DNA from: Luidia sarsii
Lineage: Eukaryota; Echinodermata; Asteroidea; Paxillosida; Luidiidae
Direction: 5' to 3'
Length of the DNA: 64,000 nucleotides
Assembly (NCBI GenBank): GCA_949987565.1
Contig: OX465114.1
Coordinates: 5,918,832 to 5,982,831 of the forward strand
The notes beneath the pieces are model-generated. The model was not told the DNA's origin and ran no database searches. It saw only the letters and a program-made list of their open reading frames with translations. Shown here piece by piece: positions 25,836-36,263 of this stretch; positions within the stretch are counted from its first letter, which is position 1, and each line of letters opens with the position of its first letter. The translations under genes and the position numbers were made by a program.

Positions 25836-25977
25836 ATGTTCGTCTTCCGAGTAGGTGAAAGTGACGACTGGAAGCGCTTTGACTGGTCCAGAATTACTCC
25901 CATTATACCATTTAGCAAGTACCAACCGGAAATCATGTGCTATGCACATTCGAAGGGTGCCAGATTCGTACACGCAG
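25836..25977 (+). CDS. CTBS: CTBS-like exon (first visible)
   Basis: Opens after a pyrimidine-rich acceptor (TTTCTCCCATGAG) and encodes MFVFRVG through MCYAHSKGAR, ending in phase 1 before GTCAGT. ATG at 25836 is the first codon, but in the family this position is internal, so it is probably not the true start. Confidence 0.82.
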
Positions 25978-28936
25978 GTCAGTATACATGTACATGTGGG
26001 TTCAATTATTACATGTTGACCTACGCGTGATTTTTTCATTCAATAGTGTGCACATGAATAATACCGAAACCTAAGCATGGGTGGGCGTGGTAGGTAAGTA
26101 AAAGTTTGTAATCATATCAACTTGTCTTATTGATCAAGTGATTCCTTGTTCGTGTATTGCAAACCTGTTTCAGCCGGATTTCCCGTTGGTGATCTGTCCA
26201 ATGCTACGTTTCGTTCACACTGGGTCTACAACCAGGTGAATATCGCCCTCAACGGCCACATGGATTCAACATGGACAACATCGATTTCGAGGCTCCTCTC
26301 AAAGAAAGCGAGGCGCATTTTCTCGTGGCCTTGGTGAATGAGACGGCCACTGCTTTCCGAGGGATAAATCTACACGCGCAGGTCAGTCCTGGAAATGTCG
26401 ATAGTCAATCAACCGCATTCTATCTATATCGAATCAACTCCTAAAAATTACGCGTCATTTTCTGACGATGCATAAGACCTCGAAGGTTCACTTGACGACC
26501 TTATCTGGAGTTGGGTTAAATCGCTTAAATGAAACCTTGTTCCGTGACAGATATCTTTCGACACACCGTATGCTGCTGGTTGTACATGGGGACGTTGCTA
26601 TGACTACAAGAACCTGGCTCAGTTTTGTGACTTTTTGGTGCTAATGAATTATGACCTAGGCATAGCTGGCATCGCTTCACCGAACGATCCTATACAGCAA
26701 TTCAAGCAAGGTACTTAAACTTAGTTGAAATAAATATTCTTCAAACTTTATGGATACTGATTGAACAAAAAGTGTTATTTGTTCATTTTTTTCAAAAGTT
26801 CCCAGTCAGTTTTCCACTGATTTGTTTGGCTTGAATAAAAAGCTGCATCCACTTTGTGTGATCCCGGGCTGCTGTAGCCAGGTTTACAACAATTGGTTGT
26901 TTGTAGATGAATAAAAGCAGGGTGTGATCCCTGGAGATATACGGGAGTTAATGGTAGAATGCTTCTGACTGGCGCCCCAGCCCGCCGGCAAAGAATAGTT
27001 GACTATTTGGGAGGGCACCATCTAAGGGCTGGATAGCTCAGATGGTAAGTACGCTGATACAAAAAAACAGAGGTCTCGAGTTCAAATCCTGGTCCAGTCA
27101 AAGTTTTCTTTGTCATTTTTAAAAATTTGTTCAAAAGTTCCCAGTAAATATTATTTGTCATTGATTTGTCCGACTTTATGCATACTGTTGTAACAGTTTT
27201 AATTCCTATCTTTTTTGTCTTCGACTGATACACAGGATTACAATCCTTTGAAAAGATTGGAATACCAGCCGATAAGCTGGTACTAGCATTTCCCTGGTAC
27301 GGGTACGACTATCAGTGTAATGGCACACTCAAGGTAAACCATTAAAACCTATTATGGCTAAAAAAAAAAGCCCCGAGAAAATACATGTAAACAGCATAGC
27401 GGGGCAGCGCAGTACAACACGCCGATAAATTAATTGCCTCGACGAGACTTACTATTTATTTATTATTATTATTAAAATCATTTATTTATATTGATTACAA
27501 TTTATTTACAGTGTTTACTTATTTGATTACACTACCGCAGGAAGTTCTTGACGTACTATCGTAAATGGATCAACCAATCACATTAAACAACAGCACATGT
27601 AAAGTCCAAGAAACGCCCTACTCAGTCAAATCACATTGCAACTAATGTACCGCCTTGATCAACTAATATCATTGACAATTTTCCTCTTGTTACACGTGTG
27701 CGTTAGTTTGTAAGATTGTTTGCATGTAAATTTGAGGTCGATAAATACAGATGCAGCCCACTTTTACTTTTACGATAAGTTGATTATACAGGCGGCTTAA
27801 TATAGCCAAACACGTCTTACCAGAAAACAATTAATAGGGTTCAAGTAGGGTAAGGGTTATGTGGGTGTAGGCATGGGTCTATTGTAACATACGCGATTAA
27901 CATAAGGCTATTGTTCGTTATTAGGACAATGTCTGCTCTGTAAGCAGAGTCTCAAAACAACGTAAGCAAGTGTGGTACAGCAAGATCAACCAAATGCTTC
28001 AGAACTTTTTAACGGAGGGTATACTGAATAGCACCTATGTTTCAAAGTTCTTCGTCTACAGGGTAATTTGTCCTCGTATGGAATCGTAATAAAATGTCCA
28101 CTTTATTGTACATTAAATACCCAATACAATGTTGGTAAAGGTCGAAAGATTACCTGTTTGTATGTTTAACCATGTTTAACCATTAAACACACCCCAAAAA
28201 CAACACAGAAGTCTTTAGCTCAATTTGAATAGCGCCCACATGAATTTTTATCCGACTATGGACGACTGATTTATGTCGTAACCACGACAGACCTGGGTAT
28301 AAATGTACAAGTAAGTGCGTACATGTAAACGTCCGTGAGGTTTACAGTGTAATTCGAAACAACCGTTGGCTTAATTATTTGTGGGGGCTGCATTCAACGA
28401 AAAAATGATTTATTTATTTTTTATCTCGCGAGATAAAAACTACTTGTCGGTGTTGTGAGTGAAGATTTTCGAACAGTACAGCATCCCAGACCGTAAAATT
28501 TCAACTTGGGATTCTATCATGACCATCTACAAACTGTAAATCTGATGGAAATTTGTGGACATCAATGTTTTCCGCTCTTCCCAATGTAGTATTGGGCCTT
28601 TAAACCGCATCGGTATCGGTTTTTTCTTGAAAATAAATAGCATATTTTCTTATCTCAAAAAAAATAATATTCATCAATTACTCTCTTCAAAGATGAAAGT
28701 AGACTAAAGCAAAACTATGTTTTTGTTCTTACGTACAGGATAGAAACACGTCCCTTACTCATCAGCTTTTGTACGATGACCCGGAAACTCTTACTGTCCG
28801 ATACAAGTCTGCCAAGCAATATGATGTACGAGGTGTAGCAATGTGGCAAGCGGACTGCCTAGACTACAGCCTGGACCCGGAAGCAATAAAACTTACAAAG
28901 GCCATGTGGAATGCCATAGACCAGTTTATCCGTTAA
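25836..28936 (+). CDS. CTBS: Di-N-acetylchitobiase-like gene (GH18), 5' exon not found, frame broken: possible pseudogene
   Basis: Six exons join with matching splice phases to about 315 codons resembling chitobiase, the lysosomal GH18 exo-enzyme that removes the reducing-end GlcNAc from chitobiose cores of N-glycans. Visible family motifs are the start FVFRVG..DWKRFDWS, MCYAHSKGAR, the catalytic-region NIDFE, FCDFLVLMNYD, FPWYGYDYQC, DNVCSV and the end MWQADCLDYS. Introns are 169-676 bases with GT-AG ends. Two defects are visible. The first exon (signal peptide plus CPC-type cysteine segment) is not visible between the array and 25836. Exon 2 loses the frame near 26260, next to the catalytic motif, and then meets a TGA near 26334. 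Either this is a decayed gene or there is a base error there. Identity as CTBS is firm; functionality is not. Confidence 0.85.
26174..26381 (+). CDS. CTBS: CTBS-like exon with frame break at the catalytic motif
   Basis: Acceptor CCTGTTTCAG, donor GTCAGT. The first ~28 codons match the family (FRSHWVYNQVNIALNGHMD). After about 26262 the homologous reading continues in another frame (GFNMDNIDFEAPLKESEAH, then ALVNETATAFRGINLHAQ). The exon is one base short of a whole number of codons between phase-1 and phase-0 borders, which supports a real frame error. Catalytic-type residues D and E remain in NIDFE. Confidence 0.8.
26551..26710 (+). CDS. CTBS: CTBS-like exon
   Basis: Encodes ISFDTPYAAG, GRCYDYKNLAQFCDF and LVLMNYDLG, matching the GH18 strand that carries the conserved Tyr-Asp. 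Acceptor TCCGTGACAG; donor GTACTT in phase 1. The loop after the YD is shorter than in human CTBS. Confidence 0.85.
26711..27235 (+). repeat. CTBS intron with tRNA-derived SINE
   Basis: Two short direct copies of a TTGTTC...CAAAAGTTCCCAGT segment (near 26790 and 27120) bracket a SINE body and its tRNA-like head. The same body is found near 24920 and 25560, and reversed at 43896. Confidence 0.6.
27027..27099 (+). repeat. tRNA-like head of a SINE (degenerate)
   Basis: Acceptor arms GGCTGGA and TCCAGTC pair fully, allowing one G-U. An A-box-like TAGCTCAGATGGTAAG and a B-box-like GAGTTCAAATCC are present. The D and T stems do not pair well and the anticodon arm is poor, so this is a SINE head or tRNA relic, not a working tRNA gene. 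Confidence 0.6.
27236..27333 (+). CDS. CTBS: CTBS-like exon
   Basis: Encodes GLQSFEKIGIPADKLVLAF and PWYGYDYQCNGTLK, including the highly conserved PWYGYDY motif. Phase 1 in, phase 0 out, donor GTAAAC. Confidence 0.88.
27925..28062 (+). CDS. CTBS: CTBS-like exon
   Basis: Encodes DNVCSVSRVSKQRKQVWYSK followed by INQMLQNFLTE and a terminal FFVYR, corresponding to the family's DHVCTI-type segment and the Lys/Ile-rich helix after it. It is 46 codons, phase 0 at both ends, donor GTAATT. Confidence 0.83.
28418..28439. promoter_or_regulatory. 22-nt perfect palindrome with TCTCGCGAGA core
   Basis: Perfectly self-complementary around CTCG/CGAG in the last CTBS intron. TCTCGCGAGA is a known promoter element in vertebrates (bound by BANP). 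Here it lies in AT-rich intronic DNA with no sign of a promoter, so function is uncertain. Confidence 0.35.
28739..28936 (+). CDS. CTBS: CTBS-like terminal exon
   Basis: Encodes the C-terminus, with LLYDDPETLTVRYKSAK, DVRGVAMWQADCLDYS and the final MWNAIDQFIR before TAA at 28934. Strong family match (human: GIGMWNANCLDYS). Confidence 0.9.
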   Translation, partial: DRNTSLTHQLLYDDPETLTVRYKSAKQYDVRGVAMWQADCLDYSLDPEAIKLTKAMWNAIDQFIR

Positions 28937-29660
28937 ACCTTTAAAGTTCAGTGTGCACATAACACCTCAAGATCGCTTTAGCGGATATTCAGCGGATAAC
29001 AAGAAAAGCAAAGTCTGCCTTGGTTTTACACATGAGACCTGTTGTCGGCTTCAGCGTGGAATTCTGCGGACCAATAGCATATTTTCATACAGCTTATAAT
29101 ACTTTCATAACTTTTTACAAATCAGGTTCATAACAATACTCGTCATGCTATAAAATCACTCGTTGTTCCTAAGTGTAAGACTGAATGCCTACCACTTTTG
29201 ATACTTTCTTACTTGGATATCTGTGTGGAATAACTTGGACGAATCTTTGAAGTCTGCTCCTTCTACTTTAAAGCTGCTCTCCAACAGTTTTGATGAGTTC
29301 ATGTTTCAGTCATTTGTGCATGCATTTTTTTATTTACTTAGTTTTAAGGATTTGTAAGGGTTTTATGTCTTCCTGTTTAATTGCCTGCTTATCCATTTAT
29401 ATAATGTTTCATTATTTCTTTTTTAATTTTTAAATTTTATTTCTTAAAGTCCAGTTTTGAGTAACCGTTTGTATCTGTTATCCAGCTTTTGAGTGACTGT
29501 ATCTGTATATTTTGTATGAAAGTTTTTATTGTTTGATTGTATTAGTGATTTTTATTCGTGTAAGTCAGGGCCCTACGGAAGACCACCTTTGTGTGAATAG
29601 GTTACCCTGGATAAATATTTGAAATACACAAATTAAAAAATGAATAAACTTTTGACTTTT
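28937..29660 (+). other. CTBS 3' flank with polyadenylation signal AATAAA at 29643
   Basis: Noncoding stretch after the stop codon. The first clear AATAAA, followed by a T/G-rich tract, is at 29643-29648, giving a plausible 3' UTR of about 0.7 kb. Part of it is a LINE remnant. Confidence 0.5.
29132..29320 (+). pseudogene. LINE C-terminal remnant in the CTBS 3' flank
   Basis: One frame reads NNTRHAIKSLVVPKCKTE, and after a shift VWNNLDESLKSAPSTLK. This pattern (NTR...VPK, then WNNLPxxLKxAxS) is typical of the extreme C-terminus of CR1/jockey-type retrotransposon reverse transcriptases. Short and frameshifted. Confidence 0.55.
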
Positions 29661-30950
29661 GTTTGTTAAGCGAGTACACATTATTTGACGTAACCCTATC
29701 TGGAGTCTGCCATTTGACGAATAAAACGAGATTGATAAAATAGAAAAGAAAACCTTAGTAATTGCATAAAATGGAAATCTTATTGAACAATTCCTCTGAA
29801 TTTCAGTGGAAAGTTTGCAGTGACACTGGGTGTCATCTCTTTTGAGATGGAGTATGGCTCCCAGCGTTTCGGGCAGTGTCTAGTCTGCCCATCGTCAAGA
29901 GACTGCAGGATTCCAACAATCTCATGCACCAGGCAGTATACCCACTGTCCAACACGTTTTGTTACCGTCTTTTTTCCCCAGAGCCATACTCCTTCTCGAA
30001 AGAGATGACTTGCATGGTGTCACCTTTCCACTTTGTGCTTCCATCCACCATGCAAACTTTCAAATCTTATCAAGAGAGATAAATCTGTGTCCCATGCGAT
30101 CAAAATATAACTGGGACGTGCAGGGGCGTCTGTTTTTAATAGGATATCGCATTAGGCCTATCATTAAAGTTAATCCTGATCGAGTGCGTGATAGTGGTCT
30201 GTGAGTCTGTGACAAAAGTTTCTGACCCACCTTTTGAAGCTCTTCTTTACATCGTGACCTGGACTACATGTATACAATATATACCATTGTACTTGACTAG
30301 ACTATGCAAAGGAACACCCATCCATTAGGGCCATTACCCTAGATCCACAGCACAAAGGAAACCTTTTATATCAACTGATACCGGTAGTACACAGCGCTGG
30401 TACATTGAAGAAGTAGATCAGGATTCATATTCCAGTACAGAGGAAAATTGCCCGCGCCAATTCGACAAATGTTGAAAGGCCTCACCCTCAGGTGAAAGAC
30501 CCAGTCAAAATTCAGATGGTAGGTCGACGTTCTTATTACCAACAAGCTACCAGACCATGACCAATGATTTGAGAAGACTGCCCCCAAACGTACACGCCAA
30601 CCACAATACGTAATCTTATGTTACAATTTGATTGGGGATTGATAATGTACACCAGCGCCTTATGTATCACTAATCTATTATGTATCATCACTTGACCGAT
30701 ACTATATTCGCAACCGATAACATATTTAACCCCAAATGGCCCATATTATAATCAATCTTCTAACCAATTACCAATGTATCCGTTACATTATCCGTAAGGA
30801 GGTAAAACATTATTGATTCATATGGCACAAACCTATTGTCAACTCGATGACTGTGACCAATGTTGGGGCTGTGTACCCCACTATTTGATCGCAACGCCCC
30901 TGTGTGTTAATGCCAGAATGGTGTTACTTGTACACGAACACTCACCCTTA
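29661..30950. other. Intergenic, no gene seen
   Basis: Apart from the foldback element at 29806-30061, no coding segment with family resemblance could be found on either strand. Open frames here are short and lack exon-like borders. Confidence 0.5.
29806..30061. mobile_element. Foldback (MITE-like) element
   Basis: Inverted arms 29832-29860 and 29981-30009 (29 bp, two mismatches) enclose ~120 bases. A further outer pair GAAAGTTTGCA (29809) and TGCAAACTTTC (30051) extends the inverted structure. No coding capacity. Confidence 0.55.
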
Positions 30951-31343
30951 AGGCCGCCGCACACGAGAGCTATCTGCTGAGCAAAAATTCTCTCGTGGCC
31001 GTTAGCTCAGCACATAGCTCACCGAGTGCGCGGAACGTTTGGTGAGATTTCTGCCTGAAGAGGCCGTGAGACCAATAATCTGTCCTGTCTGATTAGGGCA
31101 ACCACGTGAATAGAGCATTGGGCAGTTGCTGGGTTTTTTTTGCTCAGCACGTAGCTCAAGTCGCCGCACACGATAAGTTTTCATCCACGAGAGGTGAAAA
31201 AAATCAAACAGGATAGATATTGGTCTCACGGCCTCTTGAGGCAGAAATCTCACCAGAAGTTCAGCGCACACGAGAGCTACGTGCTGAGCTAACAACCTCG
31301 AGAGAATTTTTGCTCAGCAGATAGCTATCGTGTGCGGCGGCCT
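30951..31343. mobile_element. MITE with ~140-bp inverted repeats and TTA target duplication
   Basis: Starts AGGCCGCCGCACACGA and ends with its complement. Long inverted arms continue inward through CTATCTGCTGAGC, GTGAGATTTCTGCCT and GGCCGTGAGACCAAT. TTA flanks both sides (30948-30950 and 31344-31346). A 3-bp TTA duplication is typical of PIF/Harbinger elements. No transposase inside. Confidence 0.75.
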
Positions 31344-31346
31344 TTA

Positions 31347-32934
31347 CACGCGTATAATTGTGGGGTATTTCCTTTCTTCTCGTGTACTAAAAAAACACTC
31401 TCAGAAAAACAGAATTCAAATCGCTCCCTTTCGAACCAGAATTACTTTCCTATGTTGAAATTTCTAGCGAACGTCCCTTATATAAAATACTTTGCGACAG
31501 ATAATTATACCTCGGAAATTTCCTCCTTTTTGAGTTAATTCTAAATAATCAGTTTCTTGAAACCCGTATGGGGTACCAAAAAAGTACCCCACAAGGAGCG
31601 GTACCATTGTTCGAAACCCATCCATTCCTCTGGTACCCCACAACCCACCGTACACAAACGCACGATTACATGAATACTGTATTGCGTGCACTGGCACTGA
31701 AGTATTGTAGTCCCGTGACAAACATTCACCCAGGACTGAACCTAGTGACAAATTTCGCCTTCCAGTTGGAGATATCACGGTACAGTAGGCAACCCAACGA
31801 TAAAAAAACAAACCAGAAGCATGCATGAAAGATACTGGCTAGCACAGCTATACAACTCAACCATTCAACCGGAGCATGTATAAAAAAAAACACTGGGAGC
31901 TTTAGCTCGTTGCCATTCAGCTACTTACAGCCAACCGTGTACACTGTACAAGTGTGTACAACCCAAGACTGCCGACAGGTACGTACGTACACTACCAGTA
32001 ACAGGGCATTTTATTTCATGGGTAAGCCTAAATATACACCTTGGTCGTTTACAAAAACACTGGATAGGTTTTCTATCAGGGCCGTTGAAAGTTCTAACTG
32101 ACACAAAATACAGATTTGCTCGATCCAAACTCCGCTATCATCAAATGTGTGGACGAACACAAAGGAGTTTGGATAGCGATTTGGACTTGTCAACTATGAA
32201 TTTTTGATAGGGTAAGCCACCCTCTGTGCCACCCTCTTTTCTTGCTCTGTGCAATGAGTAAACTAATACACTTCATAAAAGTAATGTACACACTGTATAT
32301 AGGCCTATCTAAAACAAAACTCAAGGCATTGAGACTGAGTTTCATTAGGTTCATTTCTGGCAACTGTCCATGCATAGGAAAACCACTATAGTCCTAAAAC
32401 AGAGAGCATCTGTATGCCGAAATAAGGGCGCGGATTTAGGTTGCTCAAATGATTTATATAGGTATAGAGTTAACTGAATAAACGATCATGGAACGCATTT
32501 TCTCGCGATGTTCGTCCGGTCATGATAGTGATGATGATAATGATGTTTTGTGGATCTTTTCACGAAATGTTCGCGTACTTCATCAGAACAGGCGACATGT
32601 CCAAAGAAGAAAAGTGCGTAAGAATGATACGCCTTTACTGCTCCATTGCTGCATGTAATTATACACATTGGGGTGTTTGGACCATTTTCTCGACATTCAC
32701 GTCATTTGGGAATGGTTGGTGTGCCCCTACCGTCAAGACAGACCATGAATAACTAGCAACAAAAATGTAGAACTAAAAATACTGAAGTGATGTGATCAGT
32801 CCACAAAGTGCGCTGAGCCTCAGTTGGAATGCATTGCTTGTAATCGATTGTATACTGACTACCAAACAATTAATCAGTCAGTAATGGGTCATTAATTAAA
32901 ACGGGTAAAACTATTTCAATGTCGGCCTATTGCT
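31347..32934. other. Intergenic, no gene seen
   Basis: Unassigned low-copy DNA. A short hairpin GGGGTAC...GTACCCC lies at about 31570-31590. The small open frame at 32522-32752 resembles nothing I recognise and has no clear exon borders. Confidence 0.5.
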
Positions 32935-33057
32935 TAAAATGATGTCCCATACACTTTGTGCACAAAATATGCTCGTGCGTTTTTGGTTAGGAATGGAGGT
33001 TACGGGTTCGAATCCCGTTGATGTCAATTTTTTTTTCATAATTTTTTTTTTAATTTT
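32935..33057 (+). repeat. 3' end of the hairpin-headed repeat family (partial copy)
   Basis: CCCATACACTTTGTGCAC, then GGTTACGGGTTCGAATCCCG, then a T-rich tail. The same block ends the full copy at ~33977. Confidence 0.6.
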
Positions 33058-33074
33058 TTTTAAGAGAACCAAAT

Positions 33075-33977
33075 GCTGAAAAGCGTTATGTTCTGTTTGC
33101 CAACAGACATAAATCTCTAGTTAGCTTTTTCGCGCGAAGCGAAAAAGCTATTGCTGTTGTTAAGATTTTTTTAGCTTTTTCGCCGCGAAGCGAAAAAGCT
33201 ATTGTTGTTGTTAAGATTTCTTTTTAGCTTTTTCGCGCGAAGCGAAAAAGCTATTGTTGTTGTTAAGATTTCTTTTTGTCTTCTTCTTCTTTTTCTTATC
33301 GGAAAAATCCCATAGACTTTGTACATGGAATTTATGATCGGCAGTTTGGCCATTGAACACACTTTGATTTTTTTCAAACTTGGCATATGCATAGAGCCCA
33401 TGCTGAAGTTGTCTTTAAAACTTCATGACGTCACCACGTGTCACGTGACAGCGCTTTAAAGGGGCAAATTTCAAACTCCATTATATGCAAAAGTACAATT
33501 TCGTTTGGTTTCAATTTTGCAGTATATCTAAGTTGGGAAAAGGTGTATCAAAAAATTGCCCTCATTTGATCGTGACGTCATCTCATGAATATTAATGAGG
33601 TCATAAACTTTTAAGATATTAACATTCAATTGAGCATATTTGGCCAACGGAGCAAGATTTTTTTCATTTTTTCGATTATATCTATTGGGGATGTAGTTTA
33701 GAAACACCCTCCGGAGCCAAAATGCCATGACGCAATTGTGACGTCATCAAAATGCGTGTTTTTAAAGCACATATTTGCCAAAGGTCAATCGTCTCGAAAT
33801 TTGGTGGGCATTTAGCTATTGGGCTAGACATTCTAAATCCTGAGTTTGGAAGCAATTGACCATTGTTCAGAATTGTTATGATTTTTTGAAAAATATAATG
33901 AAGTCCCATACACTTTGTGCACAAAATATGCACGTGCGTTTTGGGTTAGGAATGGAGGTTACGGGTTCGACACAGAG
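33075..33977 (+). repeat. Hairpin-headed dispersed repeat, near-complete copy
   Basis: Begins GTTCTGTTTGCCAACAGAC, then three copies (33122-33251, ~52-base spacing) of a hairpin with arms AGCTTTTTCGC and GCGAAAAAGCT and spacers TATTGTTGTTGTTAAG. A long AT-rich body follows with GACGTCATC and ATGAATATTAATGAGGTCA, ending in a B-box-like GGTTACGGGTTCGA. No coding capacity; class unknown. Confidence 0.65.
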
Positions 33978-34059
33978 TTGCCACCTTCATGAACTCAATC
34001 AAAACGATGCTAAAAGGGGTTTACACCAATATACAGTAAAACTAGTTTTTTTCGTTTGT

Positions 34060-34490
34060 TTGTGCTTGAGTTGTCACGTGACCGCCCTTTAAAGGGCCAA
34101 CCTGGCATGTGCAATCACGCCACGATCTTAGATCCCGCAGGATCAATATTTAGCATATATCTAAGTTGGGCAACAGTGTATCCAAATATTGATGATGAGG
34201 TCATTTCATGAATATTAATGAGGTAATAAAAAAACCGATATTAAATCAATGGTTAACTCCCTTGTTGTGCTGTTGCTAGCGCATATAGCATGTGAGAGGA
34301 GTTTCAGGGACCAAGGTTTCATGACCTTCCTCATGTGATGTGACCCTTTCCTCCGGTCCAGACCGGAAGTACTGTAGTAATCATGCATGTGCTACTGGTT
34401 TTCAGATTTTCAACTTGGTCTTTCTTCTGGAAAAATAAAGGAAAAGCTACACGTTCTGTTACAACAGACGTATGTTTCTAGTTTCCTTTC
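34060..34490 (+). repeat. Hairpin-headed repeat, partial copies
   Basis: Shares CTTTAAAGGGCCAA, ATATCTAAGTTGGG and TCATGAATATTAATGAGGT with the body at 33450-33600. Near 34452 a GTTCTGTTACAACAGAC stretch marks the start of another copy. Confidence 0.55.
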
Positions 34491-34663
34491 TCATTGTTTC
34501 ATTCCATGCTGGCGGACATCTTTTCCAAACCACATGACTGATAAGATGGATCGGATGAGCCTATTCCTGATTGGTTATAACTCGCAAACATAAATACATC
34601 CGCATTCTCTCATCCACATCTCAGTAGCATTTGAGTCACATGTTACCAAACATTATAATAATT

Positions 34664-35576
34664 TATAGGTTTTCCCGACCAATTTCAGCAAAATAATGTT
34701 CATTTCCGTCAAAGTGCATTCAGATTCGGACGGTTTCTAATCTTTGCACATTCAGGTTTCTTTTTCCCCTTGATCACATTCTATTTCGATTTCTTGCATT
34801 CAGGATTATTGCTTTACCATTCAGGTTCGTCTCAGGGCGTTCTATTTCGTTCATAGACATTCAAGACCACACTTGCATCTGGTCGTTTGACGATCGGGGT
34901 AATCAAATTAAAAGCCACAGACGCGTGCACGTTTTTTTCTGTTCAGTTTAGATGTTACGTGGGTGGACCAAGTATTCTGCCTTTTCTGGGGTATATTTTT
35001 GGTGAAAAGGCGAGTTGTTCTTCATGATACATACTTTCAGATAGGCCTTATCATTCACTTTATGTCAATACCCCACTCATGGACAGTACTTTGAATCAAG
35101 TGTAGGCGAAGTTTCTTGTTTTCGCTCTCGCTTCGTGTTAAAACTTTAACCAATAAATGGCAAACCACACGGGTTATTTTGTAGGCATATCTCGACGTTA
35201 CACTTTCCCTGAGCCGTAATCCTATACAAAGCCGATGTACATTTTCAACAAATGACTACCGTAGGTCTTATATGGACAAATACGAGTCAATACATGCACA
35301 CACCCATAGCAATAAATTTGAATTTACATGTGTGATAAGTGAATGCTTATTCACGAAAGAGAATGCCAGCCAGATCGCCGTTTAACTTTGACGAATTTGA
35401 ATGCACGACAATCTGAAAGACCGTATTCGAGGAAAGAATGCTTTAAAAACGAATTCGAGTGACTTAGTTTTAAATTCAAATGCCCATAGGGACGAGCATT
35501 CATGTTAAAACGAATTCAATCGCACCTAGTCCTAAAGTGAATGCTTCTTTGCTGAAATTGGCCGGGGAAACCTATA
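34664..35576. mobile_element. MITE-like element with subterminal CATTC repeats
   Basis: The left end TATAGGTTTTCCCGACC plus AATTTCAGCAAA is mirrored at the right end (GCTGAAATTGGCCGGGG, then AAACCTATA). Inside each end are many short CATTC-type words (GCATTCAGATTCG, CATTCAGG, and GAATGC on the right), pointing in opposite directions. No coding region. Probably a non-autonomous DNA transposon; superfamily undetermined. Confidence 0.65.
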
Positions 35577-36220
35577 ATAAAATTATGCTCTATTGGTCTA
35601 GTACACTGTCAACAAATTATGCAACAAGATACCTAATCAAAATCTTACCGAAGGTGCTGACAGTGTACACAGGCCAGAGTCCACGCACATGGTTGTTTAT
35701 GTTTGGGCCTGGATATTTGGGATCATCGTCATTGACAAAACATTTGTATATCAATTTCGTATCACTATCAATTCAAGCAACATCATTCTAGATCATGAGA
35801 ATTAGGGAAACATTATGTTTATTGATAATGAGTACAAATTAGGGTCATTAGACCTCTACTAACCTCTACTGAAAATAGTTTTCAGTCGTGTAGGTTTTTT
35901 CTTTTGAAGAAACGATTCAACTGATTAGTCCCCCAACCACTGGATGCGGGACCAAGAAACAGGGCCTTGCCTTTGTGCATTAGAAACAGGGGATATTTGA
36001 AACACAGGGGAAAACAAACCCAGCAGTGGTCATGAAAAACATTTGCAGGTCCTACGAGGATCGAAACGTCATGCCACGAGATTTGGTGTTTTGGGAGTCA
36101 TTAAAATCAGTAGGCATTTCACAATATGTTGAAATAATGTAATTGTATCAATTGCATCAAACGAATATTCAAAACCAACATTGTCACAGACTTTACTTTT
36201 TCATGGTTCGTCTGTTTCAG
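35577..36220. other. Upstream flank of the BHMT-like gene
   Basis: No repeat or gene recognised. It should contain the 5' flank or a first-intron part of the BHMT-like gene, since a 3' splice site (CTGTTTCAG) lies at 36220. No clear promoter or noncoding first exon could be assigned. Confidence 0.4.
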
Positions 36221-36238
36221 GACTGCCTTTAAGATAAG

Positions 36239-36263
36239 ATGGAAGAGAAGAAAAAGGTCAAAG
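36239..36263 (+). CDS. BHMT: BHMT-like exon 1 (MEEKKKVK)
   Basis: The exon itself begins at 36221 after CTGTTTCAG, leaving 18 untranslated bases before ATG. It ends in phase 1 at an excellent donor GTAAGTG. This ATG is chosen because the next exon continues in frame with GLLERI. Confidence 0.85.

Noticed and set aside
32522..32752. 76-codon plus-strand frame as a possible gene or exon
   Set aside because: No family resemblance, and no acceptable splice or start context to connect it to a neighbour.
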